Positions 41,892 to 52,463 are shown, counted from the first letter of the stretch. The stretch is 64,000 bases of DNA from Nematopogon swammerdamellus (GCA_946902875.1 OX336351.1:1302001-1366000); one strand, 5' to 3'. A program made the numbers and translations. Notes: generated from the sequence alone by a model not told the origin.

Positions 41892-41962
41892 GCACGCTCG
41901 TCAAATTAAAATTACGTACAATTTCAGAAAAGGCATACCCTTTTCTGAAATTGTCAGCGTGC
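41892..41962. repeat. Perfect 16-bp hairpin with outer paired arms
   Basis: ACAATTTCAGAAAAGG, loop CATAC, CCTTTTCTGAAATTGT pair at all 16 positions (41918-41954). Farther out GCACGCT (41892-41898) pairs with AGCGTGC (41956-41962). Confidence 0.75.
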
Positions 41963-42069
41963 AAGAACACTGTCACAACTAAAAAAAAATTGAAAAATGA
42001 GTCAATTATACAGACCTGTTAAGAATGTCGTGCTTTGGCTTTATATTTTTAAGTACCAATGAAATAAAG

Positions 42070-42117
42070 TAATTTTCAATGCGCCAGAAGGTCATGTAAG
42101 CATGAGATCTGTGAATT
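42070..42117 (-). repeat. Terminal piece of the AAATTCACAGAT-type element, inverted
   Basis: Complement of the start at 25952: CATGAGATCTGTGAATTTTG, with AAGGTCATGTAAG before it. Confidence 0.55.
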
Positions 42118-42274
42118 TTGAACCCATTTGTTTGTCGCTATTTTGGCGCTGATAGTAGTAGTGAGCGTCCCGGGAACTAAATTTTACACTTCAGTTAGTG
42201 GTGGGCACAGGAGTGATCTCATAATCGAATCATTTAAATATATTGTTTTGATGTCAATAAATTAAATTTACTAC

Positions 42275-42480
42275 ATACCACACGCTGTATCCCGACAATC
42301 GTAGTAAGCAGAGTAATTGGTATTGTGCTGCAATAACTCTGGTAAATTGAAGCACAACACCGACCAACACGTTAGGCAAGGTATTAGGACAAGATAACTA
42401 TCAAGCAGTAAGTAAGGCACGAAAATCCACCTGCTGCATAGTCATGCAGCAGGAAGGACCGCGCCAACGTGAGAGGTTGC
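42275..42480. repeat. Repeat I copy
   Basis: CACACGCTGTATCCCGACAA, TGTGCTGCAATAACTCTGGT and TCCACCTGCTGCATAGTCAT. A small palindrome CCTGCTGCATAGTCATGCAGCAGG lies within (split here: CCTGCTGCAT and ATGCAGCAGG). Confidence 0.65.
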
Positions 42481-42510
42481 CTGATGCCCAGCCCAGAGAG
42501 GCTACCTCAA

Positions 42511-42546
42511 GGAGGTGCCAGTCCAGAGAGGTGCACTGGCACCTCC
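42511..42546. repeat. 12-bp perfect hairpin, 12-nt loop
   Basis: GGAGGTGCCAGT and ACTGGCACCTCC pair fully. The arm resembles the ACTGGCACCTCCTCGG of LINE-T tails, so it may be two tail ends joined head to head. Confidence 0.75.
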
Positions 42547-43014
42547 TCGAATGGAATGTATGCACAGTATAGCATGGACGGCCTAACCTAGGGCGAACGC
42601 ACGTACGCACACAAATGCATTTATCTAATACAAATGCTTGACATGCACCTATTACATGGCCTAAGCACTACTACACTCGCAGAATTTTATGATCACCGTC
42701 ATGCGTGAATGTATTTGTACGCCTCGGGTTAGAACGAACGACCTATACCCGGCAGCAAATAATGAACATCGAGTGAAAATTTTTAATTTTCAAGCCATTC
42801 CTGCGCGCTAATATAATGTAGTTCAGTGGATAGGTAGCTGGCTGGCGATCGATGCCCGAGCCATGCCACCTTGCTCGTTAAGCTGTGAGTTATGTACGAG
42901 CATTATAGTCATTTAGCTCGCTACTGTAGCAGCAGTTATTCACTAAGATACATCACTTGTATTGCAATCAACTTCATCTTGCGAATTGCTTCCTAAAGCC
43001 AAACACAGATTGTT
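42547..43014. other. No recognisable gene
   Basis: A box-A-like TAGTTCAGTGGATAGG occurs near 42820 without a box B. Nothing else. Confidence 0.35.
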
Positions 43015-43107
43015 TTATACATACATACATACATAGCGTCACGCCTGTTTCCCGGTGGGGTAGGCAGAGACAACGGATCTCCACGTGCCACGATCCTGAC
43101 ACACCTG
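43015..43107 (+). repeat. Repeat J with (CATA)n lead
   Basis: CATACATACATACATA then GCGTCACGCCTGTTTCCCGG, TGGGGTAGGCAGAGACAACG and CCACGATCCTGACACACC. Other copies: 54078-54145, 55205-55285 and (inverted) 56638-56705. Confidence 0.7.
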
Positions 43108-43152
43108 ATTGTTTTATCTACGTGGACTAAGACGCTGATGAGTGTGTAGCGA

Positions 43153-43232
43153 TTTTTAGGATTCCGTAACAAAATGACAAAAAACAGGAACCCTTATATC
43201 ATCACTGCGTTGTCCGTCTGTCCGTTCTTATG
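43153..43232 (-). repeat. Repeat G fragment
   Basis: TTTTTAGGATTCCGTAACAA and GTTGTCCGTCTGTCCG only; diverged. Confidence 0.5.
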
Positions 43233-43368
43233 CGAGCCTTGTGCCTAGCTCTGAGCGCACATACTGCTCGACATACTGTAAAAAAGATTTTTGTATTTTC
43301 TTTCCTCGCTTATAAAACACATCTAAATTGTATATTTTTATTTACTCAATAAATACTAAAACATATGT

Positions 43369-43645
43369 AGGCCCCTTCTCTTCTTACCCTACTAGGTGGT
43401 AGGGTTTATCCCGCCCGGTTTGATACGACCGCACTGAATGAAACGTCGGTCGAAACGGCTATGGAAATAGTAAGTGTTTTCCGTACAGTCCAGTGTAGCC
43501 GAAAAAAAAAAACAAAAAACAAAAATAAACCACGGTCAGCCTCCAACGGTCGAGCGGCCACCCATCCATTCACTAACTGCGCCCAGGGTTGCTTATGATC
43601 CGAGCGACAGTCGACCGAGCCCACCACTGAGCTACCGAGGCAGAC
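43369..43645. mobile_element. Two SINE-B fragments in opposite orientation
   Basis: 43369-43510 (+) is the body (CTACTAGGTGGTAGGGTTTA to CAGTGTAGCCG) with an A-rich end. 43529-43645 (-) is a head with 5S-like part (CACCCATCCATTCACTAACTG, CCCAGGGTTGCTTATGATCC, GAGCTACCGAGGCAGAC). The break at 43510-43530 joins body and inverted head. Confidence 0.8.
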
Positions 43646-44002
43646 AAAATAATCATAATTTTTTATAATTTTCTAGAATTATCAGAACACAAGCGATCTC
43701 AATCGATACCCGGCTCTGAGGTGGTTTCGCATCTACGGAGACGAAAGAGAGGGGTCAGATCGAGCTAATCTCTTTTATTGATCTTCAATCAATCACTCCC
43801 GCCTCTCGCCGATAGCACCGACGGGCCCCAGCTGCTCCCGGGGGGGTCGCTTCGCTTGTTTTTGTGCCGACCGGGAAGTTTGCTGGCGATGATAAAATTC
43901 GCAATGATGACTTTACCTTTTTAAGAGGAGGCGAAAGGGGTGTTCGCTTTGTTTTAAATTTTTTTTGATCGGTCGAGAAGTGCGTTAAATTTAATAATTT
44001 AC
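43646..44002. other. No recognisable gene
   Basis: GC-richer 43780-43890 without an open frame of note. Confidence 0.35.
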
Positions 44003-44243
44003 TAGCTTTTGCCCGCGGCTTCGCTCGCGTGAAGTTCGTATTAAAAAAAGATGAAAGTAAGTAGGTAAGCCTTTATTTTAGCGCGCCGAACATTTCGGTT
44101 TGTATGAGAGCCACATCTTAGCGTAGCCGGAATTGAATTTCCTTTAGCCTATCCTGTGTCCCGTATAGTAAAAAGTGGTTGTTTCATAGATTTCGGATGA
44201 TCGGTTTAAGAGTTATGGAGGAACATACATACATACAAACAAA
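44003..44243 (+). repeat. Repeat F copy
   Basis: ACTAGCTTTTGCCCGCGGCT, TCGCTCGCGTGAAGTTCG, CCTATCCTGTGTCCCGTATA, GGTTTAAGAGTTATGGAGGA and CATACATACATACAAAC. Followed without spacer by a SINE-B. Confidence 0.75.
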
Positions 44244-44245
44244 GA

Positions 44246-44553
44246 CTAGGTGCCATGTCAGTGCTTCCCTTCGGTCGTGCCGGCTACACTGAACTGGACG
44301 GAAAACACGAACTATTTAGATAGCCGTTTCGACCGACGTTTCATTCAGTGCGGTGGTGTCAACCCCGGGCGGGTTGAACCCTACCACCTAGTAAGGTAAG
44401 AAGGGAAGGGACCTACAGTTTTACGTGGAATCCGAACCACGGTCAGCCTTCAACGGTCGAGCGGTCACCCATCCAAGTACTGACCGGCCCAGCGTTGCTT
44501 AACCATCAATAGCGACAGTCGACTGTCTGCACCACTGAGCTATCGAGGCTGGC
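44246..44553 (-). mobile_element. SINE-B lacking its tail
   Basis: Starts (plus strand) at GACTAGGTGCCATGTCAGTG, missing about 80 bp of tail, and ends with the complete head complement (CAAGTACTGACCGGCCCAGC, GAGCTATCGAGGCTGGC). Loss of the 3' end is unusual for a retroposed copy, so a deletion or break at the Repeat F joint is likely. Confidence 0.85.
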
Positions 44554-44923
44554 AAATACTGCTTTAACCGCCCGAAATCACAAACTATAATTATTTCTAT
44601 TAGTACAAAACAATGAATTCATTAAATTGACAGACGGACAGCTTTGTAGTATTATATATAATAGTGGAACAGGTTTCCCCGTATAATTTTGAGTGTAGCA
44701 CATTCACAAAGCTCTCCTTCAAATAATTTCTCGCCTTTGTATCTATAGCGTCCGTGTGCGGTTTCATTTTACAACCTGTTAAAATCACTCGGCAAAGAAT
44801 GTTTTAGCGTAAATGTTAAAATATAAAATGAAATTAATTGAAAATTTATTTTATTATTCACCATTATGTAAAAGGGTTACAAAATGCGAGTTTAATGCTT
44901 TGCGGTATTCTTTACACACTATC
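44554..44923. other. No recognisable gene
   Basis: A minus-strand frame at 44600-44788 has no signature I can assign. Confidence 0.35.
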
Positions 44924-45102
44924 CTTTATTGTTTATTTAGCATCTATTGACAGGTACACTGCGCTCAGATATGTCATATTTACATTGTAACATTCCGCCA
45001 GTTCGATTATCACAGCGAAGAACTGACAAGAAACTTCACTGGAAACTTTTTCAATGTACACTTAGTCTATACATAAAATGTTTGCCACTGACTAGACACG
45101 AG
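44924..45102. repeat. Repeat D copy
   Basis: TTTATTGTTTATTTAGCATC, ACACTGCGCTCAGATATGTC, AGTTCGATTATCACAGCGAA and CTTAGTCTATACATAAAATG; closest relative of the copy at 33801. Confidence 0.75.
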
Positions 45103-45192
45103 ATGTAGAAAACGCATAGGTGCGGACAACGCAGTCCGTTGTATGAAATATAAATAGATAACGTTGGTGTTAGGCTTATCATCGTTGAAATT

Positions 45193-45305
45193 CACGGTCA
45201 CTATAGCCGACCACGTTTCGGACTGGCGCGTGCAGGCACTCGTCCTGAAGATGGATTGCACTCTGCACGCGCCGCCAGTCCGAAACGTCGGCCATGGTGA
45301 CCGCG
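45193..45305. repeat. GC-rich foldback (about 45-bp arms)
   Basis: GGTCACTATAGCCGACCACG, TTTCGGACTGGCG and CGTGCAG on the left pair with CTGCACGCG, CGCCAGTCCGAAACGTCGGC and CATGGTGACC on the right. The loop contains CCTGAAGATGG. The CGTTTCG/CGAAACG core also appears in the foldback at 9812-10024. Confidence 0.8.
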
Positions 45306-45574
45306 AATTCCGACCATGGTAAGCCAAACACCTACTATATGAATTCCACGGTATAAAAGTATGTAATCCCTCAGTTACCCACTTTCTTCTTTGAAATACG
45401 AATTTCACGAGAGCGAAGCGGCGGCCAAAGGCTAGTACCCAATATATATTGAAGAGCAGGCCAAAACGCACAGCCCAGTCACAGAATGCATATTTAAACT
45501 AGGCCCAGTCGTGTGCAGCATGTAGATCGATTTTCATTATACCTACCGCAGTACAAACACTACCATCATAACAA

Positions 45575-45799
45575 CCCGGGTTTAACCCCCCGGGTTGGTA
45601 CCACCGCACTGAATGAAACGTCGGTCTAAACGGCTATGTAAATAGTTTGTGTTTTCCGACCAGTTCAGTGTAGCCGGCACGATCAAAGGGGGAAGCACTG
45701 ACATGGCACCTAGTTCACCCGGTGTTATGGGCTGACATCACGGACGTTGTAGGTGATGTAGCTAACCGTGTCAGTTTCCATAAAAAAAAATAAAAAAAA
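45575..45799 (+). mobile_element. SINE-B, 5'-truncated
   Basis: Starts in the body (CCGGGTTTAACCCCCCGGG) and ends with CAGTTTCCATAAAAAAAAA. Confidence 0.85.
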
Positions 45800-46429
45800 C
45801 AATTAACAGGAAATAAACTTTTAAAAGCCTGTTAAGTTTACACACAGGGGGTGCAGTAACAATTAATGCTGTCTCTATGCTGCCCGCATCGACGACGACG
45901 TCAAAAATAATTATATTTTTTCTATAACCGTATTATATAAATTTCAAAATAGTTTTCCTGCCCTATGCAGGACTAAATTGTCTACTGTATATTGTTTCCC
46001 AAAGTAATCGCCTCAGACCGCGTGTGTTTGTGAAAGACAGACGAACAGAAAGACTCCTGGGCATATTTTATAAGGGTACCTGCCCGCATTGTTGGATACG
46101 GAACCTTAATGCATTATGAAATTGAAATTTTCATTTAAAACCCTTCGTTCATTGAGTAGCTTTATAAAATATAGTTCTGCATTATTTTGTTTAAACCATG
46201 TCAGTTCAAAACAATCATAAATAAAATTAAACTAATAAATATTCTGGAATTTAAAAAAATTGCAACGGATAGTGGTAATAATATAATTAGATATGGCAAA
46301 AAATACAAAATAATAATAAAGGCAAAAAGATCATGTTCCAGGATAACGGAAAAATTACATTTTGGTTTTAGGATAGTTTAGAACTAGAGGGACGATATAT
46401 TTTTTGGTTATAAAATCTGCTTTCTTAAG
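45800..46429. other. No gene; weak Repeat G remnant near 46030-46115
   Basis: GACAGACGAACAGAAAGAC and GGATACGGAACCTTAA hint at Repeat G. Otherwise A/T-rich and unassigned. Confidence 0.35.
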
Positions 46430-46705
46430 ATTAAAAAAAAAAACAAATGATTAAATTAAAAATTATTGAAGTAAAAATTAAAAAATCGATAAAGAAAGAA
46501 TGTAAAAATTCAATATCGATAAAGAAAACATGGATACAGTAAATAGATAAAGTAAAAAGCGATAAAATAAAAGAGGGTATATAAAAAATCGATACAGTAA
46601 AAATGTTTAAATTAAAAACCAATAAAGTAAAAGTCGATAATGTAAAAATCGATTAAGTAAAAAGGCGATAAAGTAAAAATATATAAATTAAAAAGTGATA
46701 GGGTT
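46430..46705. repeat. Degenerate minisatellite, about 18-20 bp unit
   Basis: Many imperfect repeats of a unit like ATCGATAAAGTAAAA: e.g. AAATCGATAAAGAAAGAA, AGATAAAGTAAAAAGCGAT, AAATCGATACAGTAAAAATG, AAAGTCGATAATGTAAAAAT, GGCGATAAAGTAAAAATA. Non-coding. Confidence 0.8.
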
Positions 46706-46944
46706 AAAACTGTAACAAATTGACAGTCTTCTGTCGACAGAAACCTCACCACGCATCGGGCACGGACGGAGAGGGAGCAAAGCACATTGTAATTCAGCTA
46801 GATTAGAATTAGCAAATGGATCTGGAACTGCTAAGGGCGTTTCTGTGTTCTCCGCGCGGGCTACTTCAATACTTAGTATAGTTGAGGTGAATTCTGTAGG
46901 AGTGAAATCGATAATCGAGTACGTATTTTGAGCGTGTGTGTAGG

Positions 46945-47205
46945 TAAACGTTTCTTGTATGGTGACCTCCCCTCCCTTTAATTTTTTACTTTTTGTTTCT
47001 TTTAAATATTGTTCACTGACTGAACTCTAAGTTCTTTGTTTTTTATTATCTTTTTTTATGGACATATCCTCCACTTAATATTTTTTATTATTTGCTTAGA
47101 CATAGTTAATGTTTAACGCAATTAAACCTTAGTATGTTAGTTATATTAAGAAAAAACTTTTCAACCGGTTGCATATTCCGTTTCGTACGGAATACTAAAA
47201 AAAAA
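46945..47205 (+). repeat. Repeat G, diverged copy
   Basis: ACGTTTCTTGTATGGTGACC, then CTTTTCAACCGGTTGCATAT and TTTCGTACGGAATACTAAAA. Confidence 0.5.
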
Positions 47206-47396
47206 ACACTATTTCTAGATTGCGCTAATAATAATGCTTTTTTCGATGTAAATGTCCCTGCGGAATCGCAATTTAATTCGACTCGACATTAGTGTTGTAA
47301 AGGCAGAAAAATACCGACAAATACATTTTGAATAAAACGACAAACACGGGGTTTTTCCGTTTCTTTCATGCATGATACCAATACTGGATGAAATTT

Positions 47397-48670
47397 TCGC
47401 CGCGATGAAAGCTCCGCCCCCTTTCCTGATTTAATTTCTCGAATGTTGTAATTTTTTCGCCTGAATCTTATTACTAGACGAAATATAAGACACTTTTATT
47501 CTTACACATTTTACAATAAAATCGATATTTCCGGAGAAAAAAAAATCTAAAATTATTTTTTTCCAAAATGTTCTCGATTGCTGATGTTTTTTTGGCGGAT
47601 TCTTATTTCTAAACGAAATATAAGACACTTTTATTCTTACACGTTTTTCACTTAAGTCGATATTTCCGGAGAGAAAAATAAAACAACTTATTTTTTCATA
47701 TTTTCTCGAATGTTGATATTTTTTCGCCTGAATCTTATTTCTAGACGAAATACGAATCTGTAGTGAACATTTCAAAAAGTGGCCGCCATTTTGAACTTTT
47801 TAGTTACTGGACCGATTGCTTTCAAAATCGATATCTGGGTGTCTGTGTGGGCTCTGAATACGAATCTTCAGTCAAAATTTAAAACAAGTGGCCGCCATTT
47901 TGAACTTTTTAGTTACTGGACTGATTGCTTTCAAAATCGATATCTGGGTGTCTGTGTGGGTTTTGAATACGAATCTGTAGTCAAAATTTAAAAGAAGAAG
48001 CCGCCATTTTGAACTATTTAGTTACTGGACCGATTGCTTTCAAAATCTATATCTGGGTGTCTGTGTGGGCTGGGCTCTGAATATGAATTTTTAGTCAAAA
48101 CTAAAAGGTTCAAAATGGCGGCCACTTGTTTTAAATTTTGACTACAGATTCGTATTCAGAGCCCACACAGACACCCAGATAGCGATTTTGAAAGCAATTG
48201 GTCCAGTAACTAAAAAGTTCAAAATGGCGGCCACTTTTTTTAAATGATTCTGAAAATAATTTAAATGATTGAAACTACAGATTCGCATTTCATCTAGAAA
48301 TAAGATTCATGAGAAAAAACATCAACATTCGAGAAAATATGAAAAAATAGGTTGTTTTATTTTACTCTCCGGAAATATCGACTTAAGGGAAAAACGTGTA
48401 AGAATAAAAGTGTCTTATATTTCGTTTAGAAATAAGAATCCGCCAAAAAAACACTAGCAATCGAGAACATTTTGGAAAAAAAATATTTTAGATTTTTTTT
48501 CTTCGGAAATATCGATTTTTTTCAAAAACGTGTAAGAATAAAAGTGTCTTATATTTCGTCTAGAAATAAGATTCAGGCGAAAAAATATCAACATTCGAGA
48601 AATTAAATCAGGAAAGGGGGCGGAGCTTTCAATACACATGCTGTCCTTGGATAATTCAGAATCGCGGCGA
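47397..48670. mobile_element. Palindromic foldback element, about 1.27 kb, with nested tandem units
   Basis: The arms start TCGCCGCGATGAAAGCTCCG and CCCCCTTTCCTGATTTAATT on the left; the right arm reads the complement, with a 30-bp extra piece (48631-48660) that interrupts the outer 10 bp. Outer arm: about 122-bp unit (CGAAATATAAGACACTTTTA, TCGATATTTCCGGAGA) repeated two to three times per arm. Inner part: about 112-bp unit (GTGGCCGCCATTTTGAACTT, TTCAAAATCGATATCTGGGT) repeated three times on the left and inverted on the right. Centre near 48090. No transposase. Confidence 0.85.
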
Positions 48671-49017
48671 GCAATAAATCGAGAACCAATGATGGTACGA
48701 CAACAAATTAGGTCTTGTTTTGTAAGCAGTTCGATACACTCTTAGATTATTTTATCACATCTTCCCCTGTTTTCCTGTAAATTGAGGAGAAATAAAAATT
48801 TATGAAAAAAATTATATCTCCATAAGCGGCCACTCTAGAAAAAATCATCTAAGAACAAAAGAAGCTTGTATTTATTCAATAAATACGATCCCGAAGAAAA
48901 ATCCAGTCCCGGAAATTTCCCAAGAAATTTTCAGAATTCCCATACAAAGTGCTGGTTTTAACAACTCCATATTATATCCTCTCGCGAACTTTACCTACTT
49001 TGGTACCAAATCACTCT
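48671..49017. other. No recognisable gene
   Basis: A/T-rich; nothing recognised. Confidence 0.35.
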
Positions 49018-49196
49018 ACCTAATTCCGATCCCTGATAATAAATAACACATACCTATTATGTGAAAATTTTCACGAAGTACCTACCTATTACGGTTCAAG
49101 AGTTACAGCCCTCGGACAGACGGACAAACAGACAGACAGACAGACGGCGTAGGCTTAGTGATAGCGTACCGTACGACGGATACGGAACCCTATAAA
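49018..49196 (+). repeat. Repeat G 3' half
   Basis: TATTACGGTTCAAGAGTTAC, ACAGACAGACAGACAGACGG and CGTACGACGGATACGGAACC. Confidence 0.7.
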
Positions 49197-49991
49197 ACAC
49201 AAATTAAAACAAAGATTTCCTTGCCCCTTACTAGGTGGTAGGCTCAAATTGTAGCCAAATACAAACGTGCTCGAACCGCCCGAACGTAAAGACAGAAGAG
49301 AAACGAATGAAAAATAAAATTGCACTGTCGAACCGAACCTACGTAAAAAAAAATTTCATTTTACGTAGGTTCAACAGCGGCCGGCGTCAACGCTTCAAAA
49401 GTACAGCGAATTTTAGATCATCTTGTCTTAATTATTAGGTTCATCTTAGCTTGACGAAATGGACTTCTTGCTTCGTGCCTTCACAAGTAATTGCAATATG
49501 ATTCTTAGATAGATATACATAGAACACAAAATTGCATGCTACGCGGCAGTCGGCACCGCTCTTTGTTTGCCTGAGAAAAGAAAGCCGCGCGCCTTCAAAG
49601 GAAGCCGCGCCTCTTTAAAGAAAACCGCGCGTTAAGCCCATTCCTTTGTCGGCAAATCACGGTGCTGCCGTATTTTAGTACCTAAAACATTCATTTTATG
49701 AGTCAAATTCAAGTGACATTAGAACTTTAGGTTTGTTGCACGCATGCATGCTATACAAGTTCAGAACAGAATATTAATGGAAACGATTGTTTTAAAGTTT
49801 AATAATGATTATTTGGTATATTATTTTTCTATGATTATTTTGAAATCGGAAAAGTCATCCATAATCATCTTCTTCTTTTACGCGATTTTAGTAGGTATTG
49901 ATGGAAATGTGACAGCTAATCTGTCATCTCATCAGTCATCACATAAATAAAGTTTAACTGACATTAGTCAGCATCAGCACGGAAATCACAC
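49197..49991. other. No gene; SINE-A body stub near 49225-49250
   Basis: TTACTAGGTGGTAGGCTCAA and ATTGTAGCC belong to the SINE-A body. A small inverted repeat CCTACGTAAAA...TTTTACGTAGG is present near 49340-49370. Confidence 0.45.
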
Positions 49992-50393
49992 GGCGGGTGA
50001 CCGAGTGGTTTGGGCATCGGCTTCTCATGCGAGAGGTCCGAGGTTCGAATCCGGTCGGCGTGTACCAATGAGTTTTTTCTGACGAAAAAATTTACGTGCA
50101 TACCTACACCTGCTGCTTCACCGTTCGGAACCGGTGTAAAACTGTAGGTCCCTTCCCTTGCCACTTACAAGGTGGTAGGCTCAAATTGTAGCCGACTGGG
50201 TTGGTACCACCGTACTGGATGTAAGATGGCCGCATAGCAGCCTCGGCTGTGTTCTCCTCTAGTCCAGTATAGCCAGCAACCCAGGGAAGTCTCCGGTATG
50301 GCACCTACCTTCTCGGAGGTGATATTGGCTGGTCGGAGCATGCGCTTTGGCCCCTCCGACTCAGCCACCCATACCGGATTATACATAAAAAAA
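49992..50393 (+). mobile_element. SINE-A, full-length reference copy
   Basis: tRNA-like head: box A TGACCGAGTGG, GGGCATCGGCTTCTCATGCG, box B GAGGTTCGAATCCGG. Linker with CACCTGCTGCTTCACCGTTC, body (TAGGTCCCTTCCCTTGCCAC, GGTTGGTACCACCGTACTGG, TCTCCTCTAGTCCAGTATAG) and end (CGACTCAGCCACCCATACCG, GATTATACATAAAAAAA). Confidence 0.9.
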
Positions 50394-51453
50394 CACGCAG
50401 GCAGACCATCGATCTGATACCTATTTGAGTTAGGCAAGTAAGTAAAGATGTTTTATGATTAGGTATGATATTATAAGATACTCCTATTTATTGAGTAGTT
50501 AACCAACCAATTTACTAAAAGGTAAACAATACCGTATAATTAAATGTTATGAAATTATGTTACGGCATAGATAAATAGTTGAATTAAAACAAACAAGTAT
50601 TGTGAGTACCTACATAATTTTTAAATGATAGGCTTCTCTGCGATAGAGCTGTTCGCGACTCTATTCCCTTTTCCTGTTGAATCTTTCCGTGTTTTACGGT
50701 GTTCGATGCGAACTTTGGTTACCTACTCACTTTTTGGTTCCAAGCAAAGAACAGGAATAAAATGCGAAAAGAGCAAGTATTTCATATAAAAATACGTTTC
50801 GTATTTTTCCGTTTTTCACGGTACCTAAGTCAAATAAATCCGTATCAAAGTGCAAAAAACGGCATCTTTACAACTCTACTCGACATACGTATTCGATGTA
50901 CGATTCGGCTGGCAGTGAATTAGCCGCCGTGTGCGTACGAATGTGGCGATCCACTCACGCCTGCACAATGTTATAATCTGAGTAATGGACAGTGAAATAG
51001 TATTGGGATCTTGCCTAGTGCACTTCACTTCTCTATTCCTGTCTCTGCACTGTCAGACGTTTTCACCAACCTCCGGTTAAGTCTCGATGAACATAGAGAT
51101 AACATAACATTTTAATAAATAAACATGTTTGTGTCGTTTAAGAGTCTGTTGTAATACGTCTGTAATACCTCAATTGCTTCACATAATAAAATTCTCTCAT
51201 TATCAACAATATTCACTCTCACAACAACCACTCTGTAATAAATATAAATAGTAAAGTTGTGTACAAGCGCTAGGGACTGTGTTTGTCGAAAACATGATTC
51301 CGTTAAATTTTCTTCATAGAAAAAAAAATCTAAATTACCTCCAAACCATAAAATAAACCGCTAACATTTCATAAATAATTTAATGAAACTTAGCATAAAA
51401 CTGATCTCAATACTCGTATAAGGCAGATCCTATGTATAAAAAAAAAATTATAA
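50394..51453. other. No recognisable gene
   Basis: About 1 kb of A/T-rich DNA without domain or repeat that I recognise. Confidence 0.4.
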
Positions 51454-51851
51454 TTTTTTTTTATTTAATCCGTTATGAGTGGGCGAGTCGGAGGGGCCAA
51501 AGCACATGCTCCGACCAGCCAATATCACCTTCGAGAAGGTAGGTGTCATACCGGATACTTCCCTGGAACTCCAGCTATACTGGACTAAAGGTCAAAAACA
51601 ACAGGACAACTGAGGTTGCTATGCGGCCATCTTACATCCAGTACGGTGGTACCAACCCAGTTGGCTATAATTTGAGCCTACCACCTAGTAAGGGGCAAGG
51701 GAAGGGACCTTCAGTTTTACACTGGTTCCGAACGGTGAAGCAGCGCAGGTGTAGGTATCAGAAAAAAACTTATTGGTACACGCCGACAGGATTCGAACCT
51801 CGGACCTCTCGCATGAGAAGCCGATGCCTAACCACTTGGCCACCCGCCGCT
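51454..51851 (-). mobile_element. SINE-A, full-length
   Basis: Poly-T, ATTTAATCCG, body and tRNA-like head complement (GGATTCGAACCTCGGACCTC, GCATGAGAAGCCGATGCC, CACTTGGCCACCCGCCGC). Flanks TATAAAAAAAAA on the left and TATACAAAAAAAAA on the right suggest a target duplication. Confidence 0.9.
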
Positions 51852-52024
51852 TATACAAAAAAAAAACACTACATAATTTTAAATTATTATGAAATCATAG
51901 AAAACGTCTATCCTTTTCGTTCTCTCACCGATTGCCTATAGTTCTATTGCGCTCTTTTTCTAGCGTCCCATTGCTCATACAATTCCAAATAGCTACATAA
52001 TAGTAAGAAATCCTTATCCTTACC

Positions 52025-52240
52025 TATAATAAAATCCAACGTCTGCTTTCTGTCTGAGTGTCTGTCTGTCCGCTTATAACTCGAGAACCACTGAACCGAT
52101 TTTAATAAAACAAAATTCTACGGATAGCTTGATTCTTCCCATCAACTATAGGCTACTTACTATCACGCTAAATAGCTTATGAGGTTAGCAGTGAAGTGAA
52201 ATATGAGAGCGGGCGGAGCCGCGGGCACAGCTTGTTAATA
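52025..52240 (-). repeat. Repeat F-like element, inverted
   Basis: Ends (plus strand) GGGCGGAGCCGCGGGCACAG with CTTGTTA, the complement of the Repeat F start; before it AACTCGAGAACCACTGAACC and CTATAGGCTACTTACTA. Diverged or a sister family. A short piece of the same end occurs near 55925-55950. Confidence 0.5.
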
Positions 52241-52251
52241 ATAAGATGCTG

Positions 52252-52405
52252 TTTATTCTTTATTCATCATCCGAGTGCAGTGTACTGTCACTGCACTCGG
52301 ATTCGTCATATTTTAACATTTAACATTTTGCCATTTCGATTATCACAGCGAAGAAGAACTGGCTGAACTTCCCTGGATACTTTTTTTGAGTCATCACTAT
52401 TTCTA
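52252..52405. repeat. Repeat D copy, diverged, with a palindromic start
   Basis: TTTATTCATCATCCGAGTGC, CATTTCGATTATCACAGCGA and AGAACTGGCTGAACTTCCCTGG. Near its start CCGAGTGCAGTGTACTG and CACTGCACTCGG form a small hairpin. Confidence 0.65.
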
Positions 52406-52463
52406 AAAAAATATCACAAATATAATATTTTTTTCTATAAGCGTAAACCATTCATATAACATG

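Larger units (their letters stand above)
41081..42274. other. No gene recognised; hairpin at 41918-41954 and AAATTCACAGAT piece at 42070-42117
   Basis: Short frames at 41422-41671 and 41785-41976 have no signature. The two small features are listed separately. Confidence 0.4.

Noticed and set aside
42815..42860. tRNA-like box A (TAGTTCAGTGGATAGG)
   Set aside because: No box B or clover-leaf pairing follows.
44600..44788. 62-residue minus-strand frame as a gene
   Set aside because: Too short, no family match recognised, no splice or promoter support.
50165..50437. 90-residue minus-strand frame near 50.2-50.4 kb
   Set aside because: Lies entirely in a SINE-A copy; the same peptide appears wherever SINE-A occurs.
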